From the NCBI RefSeq assembly GCF_020889685.1, contig NZ_JACMYO010000064.1, positions 1-42,297 on the forward strand: DNA of 42,297 nt. Direction: 5' to 3'. The notes under the pieces were generated by a model. That model did no database searches. It was not told where the DNA came from and saw nothing but the letters and a program-made list of their open reading frames with translations. Shown here piece by piece: positions 16,643-25,368 of the stretch (the stretch's first letter is position 1; every line of letters starts with the position of its first letter). A program made the position numbers and the translations under genes. This stretch comes from Bradyrhizobium oropedii. GTDB lineage: Bacteria; Pseudomonadota; Alphaproteobacteria; Rhizobiales; Xanthobacteraceae.

Positions 16643-18964
16643 CTACGCCGGATCGAACGCCCGGATCGGCGGCAGATTGCCGTTGAAGCGCTCGACCTCA
16701 ACCGTCGTCAGCTGGCCGGTGCAGCCCTGCGCGAAGGATGACGTGCCGATATCGCGCGTCAGCACGTTCGGATTGCCGTGCACGCAGAGCGGCGCCTCGT
16801 CCTCGGGGTCCATCGGATCGTACCAGGCGCCGGTCGGCAACTGCACCACGCCGGGCGCGACGCCGTCGGTGACATGGACAGCGGCCAGGCAGGCGCCGCG
16901 CGCGTTGAAGATGCGGATGATGTCGCCATCGGCGATGCCGCGCGGCTTGGCATCGCGCGGATTCATGCGCGCGACCTCGCGGCCGCGATGCTTGGCCTCA
17001 ACCGAGTGCCCGCCGAAATCGAGCTGGCTGTGCAGCCGCGTCACCGGCTGGTTGGCGACCAGGAAGCACGGCGAGTCTGACGTGGGCGTGTCTGATTTCT
17101 CGAGCCAGACCGGATGGCCCGGACAATCCGCATCGCCATGATCCGCGATCTTCTGCGAGAAGATCTCGATGCGGCCGCTCGGCGTCGGCAACGGCCGCGC
17201 CACCGGGTCCTCGCGGAAGCGGCGCAGCGAGCCACCGTCGTCGAGATGCTGCGGCACCACCAGGCTGCCGCGCTCCCAGAGTTCCTCAAAACTCGGCGCC
17301 TCGAGCCCGCGCGCGGCGAGCGCCTTGCGGGTCGGCTCGTAGAGATGTTCAAGCCATTGCCGCGACGTGCGCCCCTCGGTGAAGGGCTCGCGGGCCCCTA
17401 ACCGCTCGGCGAGATCGGCAAAGATCTCGTAATCGTCGCGCGCAAGCCCGAACGGCTCGGCGATCCGGTGCATGGCGACCATCAGGGGATCGTTGCTGGA
17501 ATAGCCGATGTCCTCGCGCTCCAGCGTCATGGTCGAGGGCAGCACGATGTCGGCGTGACGCGCGGTCGCGGTCCAGGCGAGCTCGTGCACGACGAGCGTG
17601 TCGAGCTGCGCAAACGCCTTGCGCAGGCGGTTGAGATCCTGGTGATGGTGGAACGGATTGCCGCCCGCCCAATAGACCAGCCGGATATCCGGATAGGTGC
17701 GCGTCTCGCCATTGTAGCGATAGCTGATGCCGGGATTGAGCAGCATGTCGGCGATGCGCGCCACCGGAATGAAGTCGGCGACGCCGTTGCGGCCCTGACC
17801 GAGCGTCGGCCCGGGCACGGCGTTGACGCGGCGCCCGTAATAGCCGATCGCGCCGAGCGAATAGGCATAGCCGCCGCCGGGCAGGCCGATCTGGCCGAGC
17901 GCCGCCGCCAGCACCATGCCCATCCACACCGGCTGCTCGCCATGCTCGGCGCGTTGCAGCGAATGCGACACGGTGATCAACGCACGCCGCCCGGCGAGCC
18001 GACGCGCAAGCGTCCTGATGGTGTCGGCGTCGATGCCGCAGATCGCCGCGGCCCACTCGGCGCTCTTGGGCACGCCGTCGCTCTCGCCCGTGAGATAGCG
18101 CAGGAACACCGGCCAGCCTTCGGTGTAGCGATCGAGGAAGGCCTGATCGTGCAGGCCCTCGCTGACCAGGGTGTGGACGATGCCGAGCATCAGCGCGGTG
18201 TCGGTGCCGGGCGTGGCCGTCAGCCATTCGGCGCCGGCCTCGACCGGCAGATCGTCCCGCAGCGGGCTGACAAGGATGAACTGGCAGCCGCGCCGCTGCG
18301 CCGCCGCCATGGCGCCGCGCTCGACATGCTTGCTGATCGAGCCGCCGGCCACCATGGAGTTCTTCAGCGCCATGCCGCCGAACGCCAGCACGATGTCGGT
18401 CTCGGCGGCGATCTGCTCCCAGGTGACGTTGCGCTTGGTGATGTCCTCGTAACCCGTCAGAATCTGCGGAAGCAGCACCGAGGACGCGCCCGAGGAATAG
18501 CTGTTCACCGAGCGGACATAGCCGCCGAGTGCGACGTTGAGGAAGCGATGCACCTGGCTCTGCGCGTGATGGAAGCGGCCCGCGCTCGACCAGCCATAGG
18601 AGCCGCCGAACACCGCGCCGGGGCCGATCGTGTCGCGGATCCGCGTCAGCTCGCCGCCGAGCAGATCGAGCGCCTGCTCCCAGCTGACCGAGACGAACTC
18701 GTCGCGGCCGCGGCGATCGTCGGGCCCGGGACCGCGCTCGAGCCAGCCGCGGCGGATCGCAGGCCGAGCGATGCGCGCCTGGTGGCGCAGCGCGCCGGGG
18801 AAATTGTTGATGATGCCGTTCGGATCTGGATCGCCGGCATAGGGCCGGACTTCGAGACCGGCCTTGCCGAGGCGCGCCGAGAACACGCCCCAATGCGAGG
18901 TGTGCGGCTTGAAACCATCGGACAGATCGAGGCCGGGATCGGGGTAGCCAATGGTCTCAGACAT
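16643..18964 (-). CDS. Molybdopterin-dependent S/N-oxide reductase (BisC/DMSO reductase family)
   Basis: A 773-residue catalytic subunit of the DMSO-reductase superfamily. The motif YGWSSAGRFHHAQ (123-135) places S127 at the molybdenum-ligand serine of DMSO/TMAO/biotin-sulfoxide reductases. GGYVRSVNSYSSGA follows at about 147-160. The N-terminus (HTSHWGVFSARL) lacks both the [4Fe-4S] cysteine motif and any Tat signal, which fits the cytoplasmic biotin/methionine-sulfoxide reductase branch rather than the periplasmic TorA branch. A GAAGGA ribosome site precedes the start. No membrane or cytochrome partner is adjacent. Likely roles are reduction of biotin sulfoxide, methionine sulfoxide or another N/S-oxide; the exact substrate is unknown. 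Confidence 0.88.
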   Translation of the reverse strand: MSETIGYPDPGLDLSDGFKPHTSHWGVFSARLGKAGLEVRPYAGDPDPNGIINNFPGALRHQARIARPAIRRGWLERGPGPDDRRGRDEFVSVSWEQALDLLGGELTRIRDTIGPGAVFGGSYGWSSAGRFHHAQSQVHRFLNVALGGYVRSVNSYSSGASSVLLPQILTGYEDITKRNVTWEQIAAETDIVLAFGGMALKNSMVAGGSISKHVERGAMAAAQRRGCQFILVSPLRDDLPVEAGAEWLTATPGTDTALMLGIVHTLVSEGLHDQAFLDRYTEGWPVFLRYLTGESDGVPKSAEWAAAICGIDADTIRTLARRLAGRRALITVSHSLQRAEHGEQPVWMGMVLAAALGQIGLPGGGYAYSLGAIGYYGRRVNAVPGPTLGQGRNGVADFIPVARIADMLLNPGISYRYNGETRTYPDIRLVYWAGGNPFHHHQDLNRLRKAFAQLDTLVVHELAWTATARHADIVLPSTMTLEREDIGYSSNDPLMVAMHRIAEPFGLARDDYEIFADLAERLGAREPFTEGRTSRQWLEHLYEPTRKALAARGLEAPSFEELWERGSLVVPQHLDDGGSLRRFREDPVARPLPTPSGRIEIFSQKIADHGDADCPGHPVWLEKSDTPTSDSPCFLVANQPVTRLHSQLDFGGHSVEAKHRGREVARMNPRDAKPRGIADGDIIRIFNARGACLAAVHVTDGVAPGVVQLPTGAWYDPMDPEDEAPLCVHGNPNVLTRDIGTSSFAQGCTGQLTTVEVERFNGNLPPIRAFDPA

Positions 18965-19357
18965 TCAGCGGCGTCCTTCGCAGCGGGCGTCGAGCCCGGT
19001 CACAAACATGTCGCCAGTATAACGATCCGCGCCCCGCTGTCTTCGGATACAGGGTTGCGGGAAACGCAGGAACTCCCGCGCGACCAGGCGCAGCACTCGT
19101 GCCTGCCAAATTTCGAGGAACAACCCCATGCACAGTGGCGGCGGCGGCGGCCGCCGACGCTCGCATGCCGACTTGACACGTCGGGCAACTCAGCGGCACA
19201 CTTCCAATATTCCGAAATCGTGCAACCCCGCGTCGTCCCGCCCCGGCGGGCGCGCCGGTTTGCGGCCCGAAAACACTCACCACCATTGAACGCGCACCGG
19301 CTCGCCGCGGCGAACGATCGCCGGCGCGTGGCCGCGCGCCTGCCAGGAGAACCCGAC
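18965..19357. other. Intergenic region between divergent genes
   Basis: This stretch separates the reductase start from the gene at 19358 and must contain both promoters. I see a TTGACA at about 19171 on the plus strand without a convincing -10 at the right distance, and GC-rich self-complementary runs, but no gene, known RNA or clear operator. Confidence 0.4.
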
Positions 19358-20020
19358 ATGGACACCGCTCCCGACCTCACGACGCCAACGGCGATCGCCG
19401 CATCCAACCCGACCGAAGCTGCCGCAGCGCCGCGCATCAAATTCTCGGCGCAGGGCTTCTGCATCGACCATCCCGATCCCGAGCTGGGCGCAGAGCTGAT
19501 GGTGGAAGCGCTTGGAGTCCCCGACCGCGAGGCGATGGACGGCATCCTCAGGCAATTGATCAAGGCCAGCGTGAGCGGCGGAAGCCCCGACCAGGTCAAC
19601 CTCGCTTTCATGCTCTCGATGGTGAGAAGCATTGGCCCACGGGATTCCATCGAGGCCATGCTGGTGGCGCAGATGGTGTCGGTTCACGTGATGGCGATGC
19701 GCTGCGCCCATCACCTCGCGCATGCCAAGGACCTCGCCCAGCACGACAGCGCCGCGCGCGCGCTCGGCCGGCTCGCCCACACCTTTCCCGCCCAGATCGA
19801 GGCGCTGAACCGCTACCGCAGCCGCGGCGAGCCCGCGATCACCGTGCAGAACGTGAAGGTGGAGGACGGCGGCAAGGCCATCGTCGGCAACGTCACCCAG
19901 CATGCGCGCGTGATCGTGTCGGATCAGACCCCGACATCCGCCGCGCGGACCGCGCCGAAGGCCTCGCGCGCCAGGCGACGGCGCGAAGCCGCAGATAGCA
20001 CGCAGGCTGCACAAGCATGA
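19358..20020 (+). CDS. Conserved hypothetical protein
   Basis: A 220-residue protein I do not recognise as a named family. The ATG at 19358 follows an AGGAG site (CCAGGAGAACCCGAC). The open frame continues far upstream, but that part is antisense to the reductase gene and lacks coding character. The N-terminal 45 residues are Ala/Thr/Pro-rich. The middle (about 45-165) looks helical with a His/Met-rich patch (VSVHVMAMRCAHHLAHAKDLAQHD), then a short beta-like segment ITVQNVKVEDGGKAIVGNV and a basic Arg-rich tail. The stop codon overlaps the next start (ATGA), so the two genes are translationally coupled. Confidence 0.72.
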   Translation: MDTAPDLTTPTAIAASNPTEAAAAPRIKFSAQGFCIDHPDPELGAELMVEALGVPDREAMDGILRQLIKASVSGGSPDQVNLAFMLSMVRSIGPRDSIEAMLVAQMVSVHVMAMRCAHHLAHAKDLAQHDSAARALGRLAHTFPAQIEALNRYRSRGEPAITVQNVKVEDGGKAIVGNVTQHARVIVSDQTPTSAARTAPKASRARRRREAADSTQAAQA

Positions 20021-20283
20021 GCGATCACGCCAACGATACGGGCCCGATGCTGGCGAGCCCGCGCTGCGGCGCCAAAACCCGCATCGGCGGCGCGTGCCGC
20101 GCGCCAGCGGTCCACGGCAAGACGCGCTGCCGCATGCACGGCGGCGCACCGGGATCCGGCGCGCCCAGGGCAAACCGGAACGCGCGCAAGCATGGTTTGT
20201 TCAGCAGGGCTGCGATCGTTGAACGGAGGGAGATACGCGCGTTGCTGGGGGAGGCGCGGAGGATGTTGGAGGGGATGAAGTAA
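20017..20283 (+). CDS. HGGXG motif-containing small protein
   Basis: An 88-residue basic protein. It carries CGAKTRIGGACRAPAV, then CRMHGGAPGSGAP and NARKHGLFS; the HGGxxGxG run with conserved Cys/His and a KHGL motif is characteristic of small alphaproteobacterial proteins called HGGXG motif-containing. The pattern of three cysteines and a histidine (C23, C32, C42, H45 approximately) could bind a metal. Function is unknown; relatives are often found near phage-like or terminase-like genes. Its start overlaps the preceding stop in ATGA. Confidence 0.75.
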   Translation: MSDHANDTGPMLASPRCGAKTRIGGACRAPAVHGKTRCRMHGGAPGSGAPRANRNARKHGLFSRAAIVERREIRALLGEARRMLEGMK

Positions 20284-20542
20284 GTGGCTTTTGCTTGCCG
20301 TGCACACCTTCGGCCCGCTGCTTGTGCCGCTTGGCGACCAGGTGATGGCAGCCACATCCGCTTTGAGCCTTGCCGCGCCAGCGGCGTTGCTCCTGATTCC
20401 GGCCCGTACGACTGACGCACCGCCGCAAAAGTTCACATAAAACCAACCCAGACATGCGCATCTGGGGACCGCCGCTAGAATTCCGTCGAAGCCCGCCCCC
20501 CCATCGTGTAAGATTCGCCCGTCAGAAGAGGTTTTGGGTCCA

Positions 20543-21544
20543 GTGTCGAATACGAAGGCCATACTAGCGCTTTTGAGAAGCCGTGCTGAAGGCGACGACG
20601 ATGCTTTCTTCTCGATTGCTTTGCAGATCGCCGCTGCTGAGGCGCGGCAAGGCCGACGCACGACCGCTGAAGAGCTGCGTCAGGAAATCGAAAAGGCGCG
20701 TGCGCAGCAATCGCGCGGCGCATCGGTACCGATCCCCTTTGCCCATCCGCGTGGCAGTCTGGAAGGGCTGCTTGAGATGCGCGAGCCGCGTTACAAGTTC
20801 AAGGACGTGGTTCTCAACGACCGTCTGATGACTCGGTTTACCGATATTCTGCGCCAGCAGCGCCGCCGCGATTGGCTGCGCGAACACGGCAAGACGCCCA
20901 ATCGGCATTTGCTCTTTGTAGGCCCTCCGGGGTCCGGCAAAACCATGTCGGCGGAGGCCGTTGCGGGCGAGCTTCACTTGCCGCTCTTCATCATCCGGCT
21001 TGAAGGTCTCATCACGCGCTACATGGGCGAGACGGCAGCGAAACTGCGTCTGATATTCGATGAGACCGCCAAACGCCGCGGCATTTATCTATTTGACGAG
21101 TTTGATGCCGTGGGTGGCCAGCGTACGGCGGTCAATGACGTGGCCGAAATGCGCCGCGTGCTCAATTCGTTCTTGCAGTTCATGGAAGAAGGCAATTCCA
21201 CGGACAGCGTTATCATTTGCTCCACCAACCACCCGTCATTGCTCGATCGCGCATTGCTGCGCCGTTACGATCAAGTTCTTGAGTTTGACACTCCGACCTC
21301 GGCGCAGATCAAACAGCTTATTACTGCGAACACCGCCCCCATGAAGATCGTTGCTGCCAAATGGACATCGATCATTCATTCGGCAGAAGGTTTGAGCCAA
21401 TCCGAGATCGTGCGTGCGGCGGACGACGCCGTAAAAATGGCGATCTTAGATGAGCGCAAATCGGTGACTACGGATGATATTGTCAATCGTCTGCAAGAGC
21501 GCCACGCGATGCGGACGGCTTTTCTGGATTCGGAAAGCAAGTAA
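20543..21544 (+). CDS. ietA: IetA-like AAA ATPase (ATPase partner of subtilisin-like protease)
   Basis: A roughly 333-residue AAA ATPase. Numbering from the upstream TTG (20534), Walker A GPPGSGKT is at 130-137, Walker B IYLFDEFD at 184-191, sensor 1 in ICSTNH at 228-233, and arginine-finger residues in RALLRRYD at 239-246. GTG at 20543 and TTG at 20534 are both possible starts after AGAAGAGG; neither is decisive. It is followed after 3 bp by a subtilisin-like protease gene. This two-gene order matches IetAS, first described from Ti plasmid pTiC58 as a toxin-antitoxin-like stability/incompatibility system and later shown to give phage defence. In that model IetA restrains or directs the protease IetS. 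Confidence 0.85.
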   Translation: MSNTKAILALLRSRAEGDDDAFFSIALQIAAAEARQGRRTTAEELRQEIEKARAQQSRGASVPIPFAHPRGSLEGLLEMREPRYKFKDVVLNDRLMTRFTDILRQQRRRDWLREHGKTPNRHLLFVGPPGSGKTMSAEAVAGELHLPLFIIRLEGLITRYMGETAAKLRLIFDETAKRRGIYLFDEFDAVGGQRTAVNDVAEMRRVLNSFLQFMEEGNSTDSVIICSTNHPSLLDRALLRRYDQVLEFDTPTSAQIKQLITANTAPMKIVAAKWTSIIHSAEGLSQSEIVRAADDAVKMAILDERKSVTTDDIVNRLQERHAMRTAFLDSESK

Positions 21545-21547
21545 TGT

Positions 21548-24055
21548 ATGCCGTCCCGCTTCAATCTTCCGCACATTGACATTGGGCGTTTCTCGGCTGA
21601 GCAGGACTATGCCAGCGAAGGTACGGGCGGCGATCCGGGAGCCCGTGAACGCGAAGAGCATGGACGCCGACTGCAAGGTGAGTTGGCGGCGGCATTGGCC
21701 CTTGCCGATCAAACGCGCCCCCAAGACGACCGGTTACCGGCGGTTACGGGTTCACGAATTGAAGTTGAACTGCGACGCGGCACTGATCCGGAGGTGCTCA
21801 ATCTCAAGCGTGACGGCATCCGTGCCGGTGCCAGCAAATACAATGCCGACAACGGCGTTCGCACCATTGCGCTCTACGTTCCCGACGAGGCGCGGTCAGT
21901 GCTTGAAGCTATCTTGGATGATTACCTAAACGGCGAACTGCTGAAAAAGTCGGGTAAACCGCCAAAAAGTACCAAGGTCGAAGCGATTGAGGAGTTCCGC
22001 CAATTTCGTTTGGCAAGCGCATGGACGGATGACCCGGAGGCGTTGCCACCGAATCCGCAAGACTCGATTTGGTGGGCGCTCTGGTGTCACCGCGATCTTG
22101 TCGTTGAAGTTGAAACGGTTCGTGAACGCCTCGACGTAAAAATGGCGGCTGCTGATCGTCGACTGTTGTTTCCGGAGATCGTCGTTATTCCGGTTTACAC
22201 GACACGTGCGACGGTAGAGTTGATGTTGTTCGCAACCGGTGGAATTGCTGAACTTCGTCGCGCCACCGACAACCCAGCGTTTTACACGGATGAAATCTCG
22301 GGTGATGAACACGAATGGGTGGACGGTCTTGCCGAGCGAATTGTCTGGCCGGGCGCGAATGTGCCTTCCGTATGTATTTTCGATACCGGTGTAAATCGCG
22401 GTCATGCGTTGATTGAACCAGCGCTCGCCCAAGATGATTTGCACGCGTTGGACGACGATTGGAACACGGACGACCATCATAGGTATGGCCACGGTACCGG
22501 CATGGCCGGGTTGGTCCTGCACGGGGATTTGACAGCTCCGCTCGGAGACACCGAACCGCGCACGCTCCGCCACCGCTTGGAGTCGGTCAAAATCTTACCG
22601 CCGCGTGGCTTCGATCCGAACGACCCTCGTAGCTACGGCGTCCTAACGCAAGCGGCTGTGGCGCTACCGGAGTTTCATGCACCGGAACGAGGCCGTATTT
22701 TCTGCATGGCAGTTACAAACGAAAACGTCTCAGGCGCAACAGCTTCGACCTGGAGCGCGGCGATTGATCAAGCCGCGGTCGGCCGGATGATCGGCGATGG
22801 CGAAGATGAAGATGTTCCAGAATCTGACCGACGCAAACGGCTGTTCATTGTATCGGCGGGCAATACGCCGCCGGAGCAGGATTGCACATTGCTCCGTCCG
22901 CAGGACGATTTCCCGATTGAAGACCCGGCACAAGCATGGAATGCGCTGACCATCGGCGGATGCACCGATCTGGTGAACATCCACGATGAAGGGTTCGAGC
23001 ATTGGACGCCAATGGCTTCGGTTGGAACGCTGTCACCCCATAGCCGGACCAGCACGGCATGGCGTCAGGGCATTTCCCCAATCAAGCCAGAACTTGTAAT
23101 TGAGGCCGGGAATCGCGCCATTGATCCAGCGCAGACTGCGTGCGCATCCATGGGCTCGCTCTCACTTCTGACAACCGGCAGGGACGTTGCGAGGGCGCCA
23201 TTGGTGCCGTTTGATGCAACCAGTGCGGCGGCGGCCCAAGGGGCACGGATGGCAGCGCAGATCCAAGCGCAGCATCCGGAATACTGGCCCGAGACCGTCC
23301 GCGCCATGATGGTGCATAGCGCGGAGTGGACGCCCGCCATGTTGGAGGAATTAACAGCGACTCAATCCAAACGCGCCCGCTACGCAATGGTCCGGCGATT
23401 TGGGTATGGCGTTCCAAGTCTTGAACGAGCGCTCGCCTCGGCCAACAACCATGTCGCATTGTTCGCGCAGGCGGAGATTCAGCCATTCAAGCGTGGCGGT
23501 CGCAAGTTCAACAAATGCCATTATTACACGCTGCCCATTCCGCCGAACTTGTTGGAGGGGCTTGGCAACGAGCGCGTCGAGCTCAAAGTCACGCTCTCGT
23601 ATTTCATCGACCCAAACCCCGGTCTATCGGCAAACGTAGACCCGCAGCGCTATCAATCGCACGGCATGCGATTTGACCATCAGCGCCGCCGTGAGACGGT
23701 TGCCAGATTCAAGCAGCGTGTGAACACGGCAGAGCGGCCACGCGGCATGCGCCGGCCCACCTTCGAGGGCGCGGACCCGAACTGGATGCTTGGCGAGGAC
23801 AGCATCAGCGCGGGATCGTTGCACTGCGATGTGTGGACAGGACCGGCTATCGATCTATTGGATCGCGATACGCTGTGCGTGAAGCCAGTCAATGGATGGT
23901 GGCGGAATCGGGCGTCGCTTGAGATTTGCAATCGCAAGAGCCGCTACGCGTTGATCGTCACGCTCCGGGCGCTTAACCCGGACGTGGACATCTATACGCC
24001 GATCCGCACCGGCATCGGTCTGCCAGTGCCGGTTCCAATCGAGATTGAGGTCTAG
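21548..24055 (+). CDS. ietS: IetS-like S8 family (subtilisin-like) serine protease
   Basis: An 835-residue protein with a subtilase catalytic core and long flanking regions. The catalytic triad is visible: D279 in FDTGVN, H315 in GHGTGMAG, and S559 in DATSAAAAQGARMA. The oxyanion asparagine is N439 in VSAGNT. There is no signal peptide, so it should act in the cytoplasm. The approximately 260-residue N-terminal part is unlike secreted subtilisins and may be a sensor or ATPase-contact region. It starts 3 bp after ietA, indicating coupled expression. The pair fits IetAS. Base composition is more A/T-rich than the surrounding metabolic genes, suggesting horizontal transfer. The trigger and protein targets are unknown. 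Confidence 0.87.
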   Translation: MPSRFNLPHIDIGRFSAEQDYASEGTGGDPGAREREEHGRRLQGELAAALALADQTRPQDDRLPAVTGSRIEVELRRGTDPEVLNLKRDGIRAGASKYNADNGVRTIALYVPDEARSVLEAILDDYLNGELLKKSGKPPKSTKVEAIEEFRQFRLASAWTDDPEALPPNPQDSIWWALWCHRDLVVEVETVRERLDVKMAAADRRLLFPEIVVIPVYTTRATVELMLFATGGIAELRRATDNPAFYTDEISGDEHEWVDGLAERIVWPGANVPSVCIFDTGVNRGHALIEPALAQDDLHALDDDWNTDDHHRYGHGTGMAGLVLHGDLTAPLGDTEPRTLRHRLESVKILPPRGFDPNDPRSYGVLTQAAVALPEFHAPERGRIFCMAVTNENVSGATASTWSAAIDQAAVGRMIGDGEDEDVPESDRRKRLFIVSAGNTPPEQDCTLLRPQDDFPIEDPAQAWNALTIGGCTDLVNIHDEGFEHWTPMASVGTLSPHSRTSTAWRQGISPIKPELVIEAGNRAIDPAQTACASMGSLSLLTTGRDVARAPLVPFDATSAAAAQGARMAAQIQAQHPEYWPETVRAMMVHSAEWTPAMLEELTATQSKRARYAMVRRFGYGVPSLERALASANNHVALFAQAEIQPFKRGGRKFNKCHYYTLPIPPNLLEGLGNERVELKVTLSYFIDPNPGLSANVDPQRYQSHGMRFDHQRRRETVARFKQRVNTAERPRGMRRPTFEGADPNWMLGEDSISAGSLHCDVWTGPAIDLLDRDTLCVKPVNGWWRNRASLEICNRKSRYALIVTLRALNPDVDIYTPIRTGIGLPVPVPIEIEV

Positions 24056-24111
24056 GCCTTCCCCGCAGCGCGCGATCCGGCGGCGCTAGTGTTTGGGAGA
24101 CACAACCGGTC

Positions 24112-24126
24112 CGTTACGGTGGCAGT
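24112..24126 (+). repeat. Direct repeat copy 1, CGTTACGGTGGCAGT
   Basis: This 15-bp sequence recurs with one mismatch at 25346-25360, so the two copies bracket the Fic module. It also forms the left arm of an imperfect hairpin with ACTGTGACCG just downstream. It resembles a dispersed intergenic repeat, but its copy number cannot be judged from this window. Confidence 0.55.
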
Positions 24127-24217
24127 CCCGCACTGTGACCGCAATTGCGAGCGTTATCCGCCCCACACTTGTTGAGCCGAAACCGCGATTGAGATCGATC
24201 GCAGTGACGGCAAACAT

Positions 24218-24231
24218 TTGAGTGCACTGTC
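24218..24231 (+). repeat. 14-bp inverted repeat, left copy
   Basis: TTGAGTGCACTGTC is the exact reverse complement of GACAGTGCACTCAA at 25355-25368. The two copies enclose 1,151 bp holding the small gene and the fic gene, like terminal inverted repeats of a small mobile cassette. No target-site duplication is obvious in the flanking bases. Confidence 0.6.
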
Positions 24232-24330
24232 GCAATTCGAATCGACCGTCCAAAAAAGCACCCTCAACTCACTGATTTCAGATGCCTTTTCGTTAATGAA
24301 ATCTCAGTCAGAAAGTGCTACATTGTCGGT

Positions 24331-24573
24331 ATGGCTAAGGTCACCGCCTCCTCGACCGCAGAGTACATCCGGGCCCTCGCCCGGAGGTTTCACGTGTCCT
24401 ATTCCGAGGGTCCAAACGACCGCCTGGCTCATCATATCTCGCGCCTGGCCGGGGATACGGTCGAGTTGGACGAGATCGAGCGGCTGCTTATTGGCCTGGT
24501 CCGCGCGGAGCGGATCACACGCCCGGAAATGATCCTGCTTCAGGCCCAGTATCTGCGTGAAGCCAGGCCGTGA
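24331..24573 (+). CDS. Small protein upstream of Fic, putative antitoxin
   Basis: An 80-residue, mostly helical protein whose stop overlaps the GTG start of the fic gene (GTGA), the arrangement of class I Fic toxin-antitoxin pairs such as VbhA/VbhT. The inhibitory [S/T]xxxE[G/N] motif of those antitoxins is not present in proper spacing; the nearest is VSYSEG, where the residue four before Glu is Val. There is no clear ribosome site; a TACATT hexamer ends only 6 bp before the ATG, so the mRNA could be leaderless. An antitoxin role is inferred from position alone. Confidence 0.65.
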   Translation: MAKVTASSTAEYIRALARRFHVSYSEGPNDRLAHHISRLAGDTVELDEIERLLIGLVRAERITRPEMILLQAQYLREARP

Positions 24574-25301
24574 CGTTCGATCCGTTCGGCGACTTCGAAG
24601 CGCGCGGATACCTACGCAATCTTGCCCAAGAGAAAGATCCCGCGATTGTAAGAAGGCTCGAACATGCCTCCTTCACGACCGGGATAGACGATGCGTTCGC
24701 AGCGCTCCAGAAAAAGAAGGCCCTGACCCACGCGGACGTGCTGACCACGCATAAGACCCTCTTCGAAGCGATGTATCCGTGGGCCGGGCAGGACCGTCTT
24801 CAAACGGCACCGAACATCGCCGTTAGCCGGGGCGGCGTTTTGTTCGCGCATCCCAAGTCCATCCAAAACGCAATCGAGCACGCCGTGAGGCTCGGCAACG
24901 ATCCCAAGACCATGCGCGAAAAGCCCGGTGAGGTCATGGGCTATCTGGCCCACGGCCATCCCTTTCTGGATGGCAATGGCCGCACGATCATGGTTGTTCA
25001 CTCGATACTGGCTCAACGCGCCGGCTTCAGCATCGATTGGGCCGCCACAGACAAGACCGCCTACCTCCAAGCGCTCACGAACGAGCTCGACGACCCTGGC
25101 AAAGGCATCCTCGACACATATCTCGAACCTTACATCCGGCCGGCAGTCAGCGATCTCAAAGAGCAGATCGCGGCAGCCAAGGGGCTCGATGGAGGCAGGG
25201 GCGAGACGGATACCGTTCGCGGAAACAACGACGATCCGGCAATACAAGCCGAGTACAAGCAGCAGCAGCTCAAACGCGACGAGAAAAGCAAGAAGGCTTG
25301 A
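24570..25301 (+). CDS. fic: Fic family protein (predicted AMP-transferase)
   Basis: A 243-residue Fic-domain protein starting with GTG. The active-site motif is GHPFLDGNGRTIM at 129-141, with catalytic H130 and the phosphate-binding GNGR at 135-138. The last arginine of the textbook HxFx(D/E)GNGRxxR motif is methionine (M141). The flap region is GGVLFAHPKSI near 88-98. Family members usually transfer AMP from ATP to a protein hydroxyl, and several are toxins that modify gyrase and topoisomerase IV. The C-terminal 50 residues are charged and probably disordered. It overlaps the preceding small gene by 4 bp. The cassette sits inside inverted repeats, next to the IetAS pair. Confidence 0.88.
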   Translation: MTFDPFGDFEARGYLRNLAQEKDPAIVRRLEHASFTTGIDDAFAALQKKKALTHADVLTTHKTLFEAMYPWAGQDRLQTAPNIAVSRGGVLFAHPKSIQNAIEHAVRLGNDPKTMREKPGEVMGYLAHGHPFLDGNGRTIMVVHSILAQRAGFSIDWAATDKTAYLQALTNELDDPGKGILDTYLEPYIRPAVSDLKEQIAAAKGLDGGRGETDTVRGNNDDPAIQAEYKQQQLKRDEKSKKA

Positions 25302-25345
25302 TCATTGGGCCTTTGAGCCCAACGAATAGCACTTCGCGCGGCTCG

Positions 25346-25360
25346 CGTTACGGTGACAGT
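25346..25360 (+). repeat. Direct repeat copy 2, CGTTACGGTGACAGT
   Basis: It matches 24112-24126 at 14 of 15 positions and runs directly into the right copy of the 14-bp inverted repeat. Confidence 0.55.
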
Positions 25361-25368
25361 GCACTCAA
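25355..25368 (+). repeat. 14-bp inverted repeat, right copy
   Basis: GACAGTGCACTCAA pairs perfectly with the left copy at 24218-24231. The core AGTGCACT is itself palindromic. It marks the right edge of the Fic cassette and lies about 54 bp after the fic stop codon. Confidence 0.6.

Noticed and set aside
17468..19357. Long upstream part of the frame that ends at 20020
   Set aside because: It is antisense to the molybdoenzyme gene; the AGGAG site and coding character begin only at 19358.
20284..20533. Attachment site or promoter at the left edge of the IetAS island
   Set aside because: A TAAGAT hexamer near 20510 lacks a matching -35, and no repeat shared with the right side of the island was seen.
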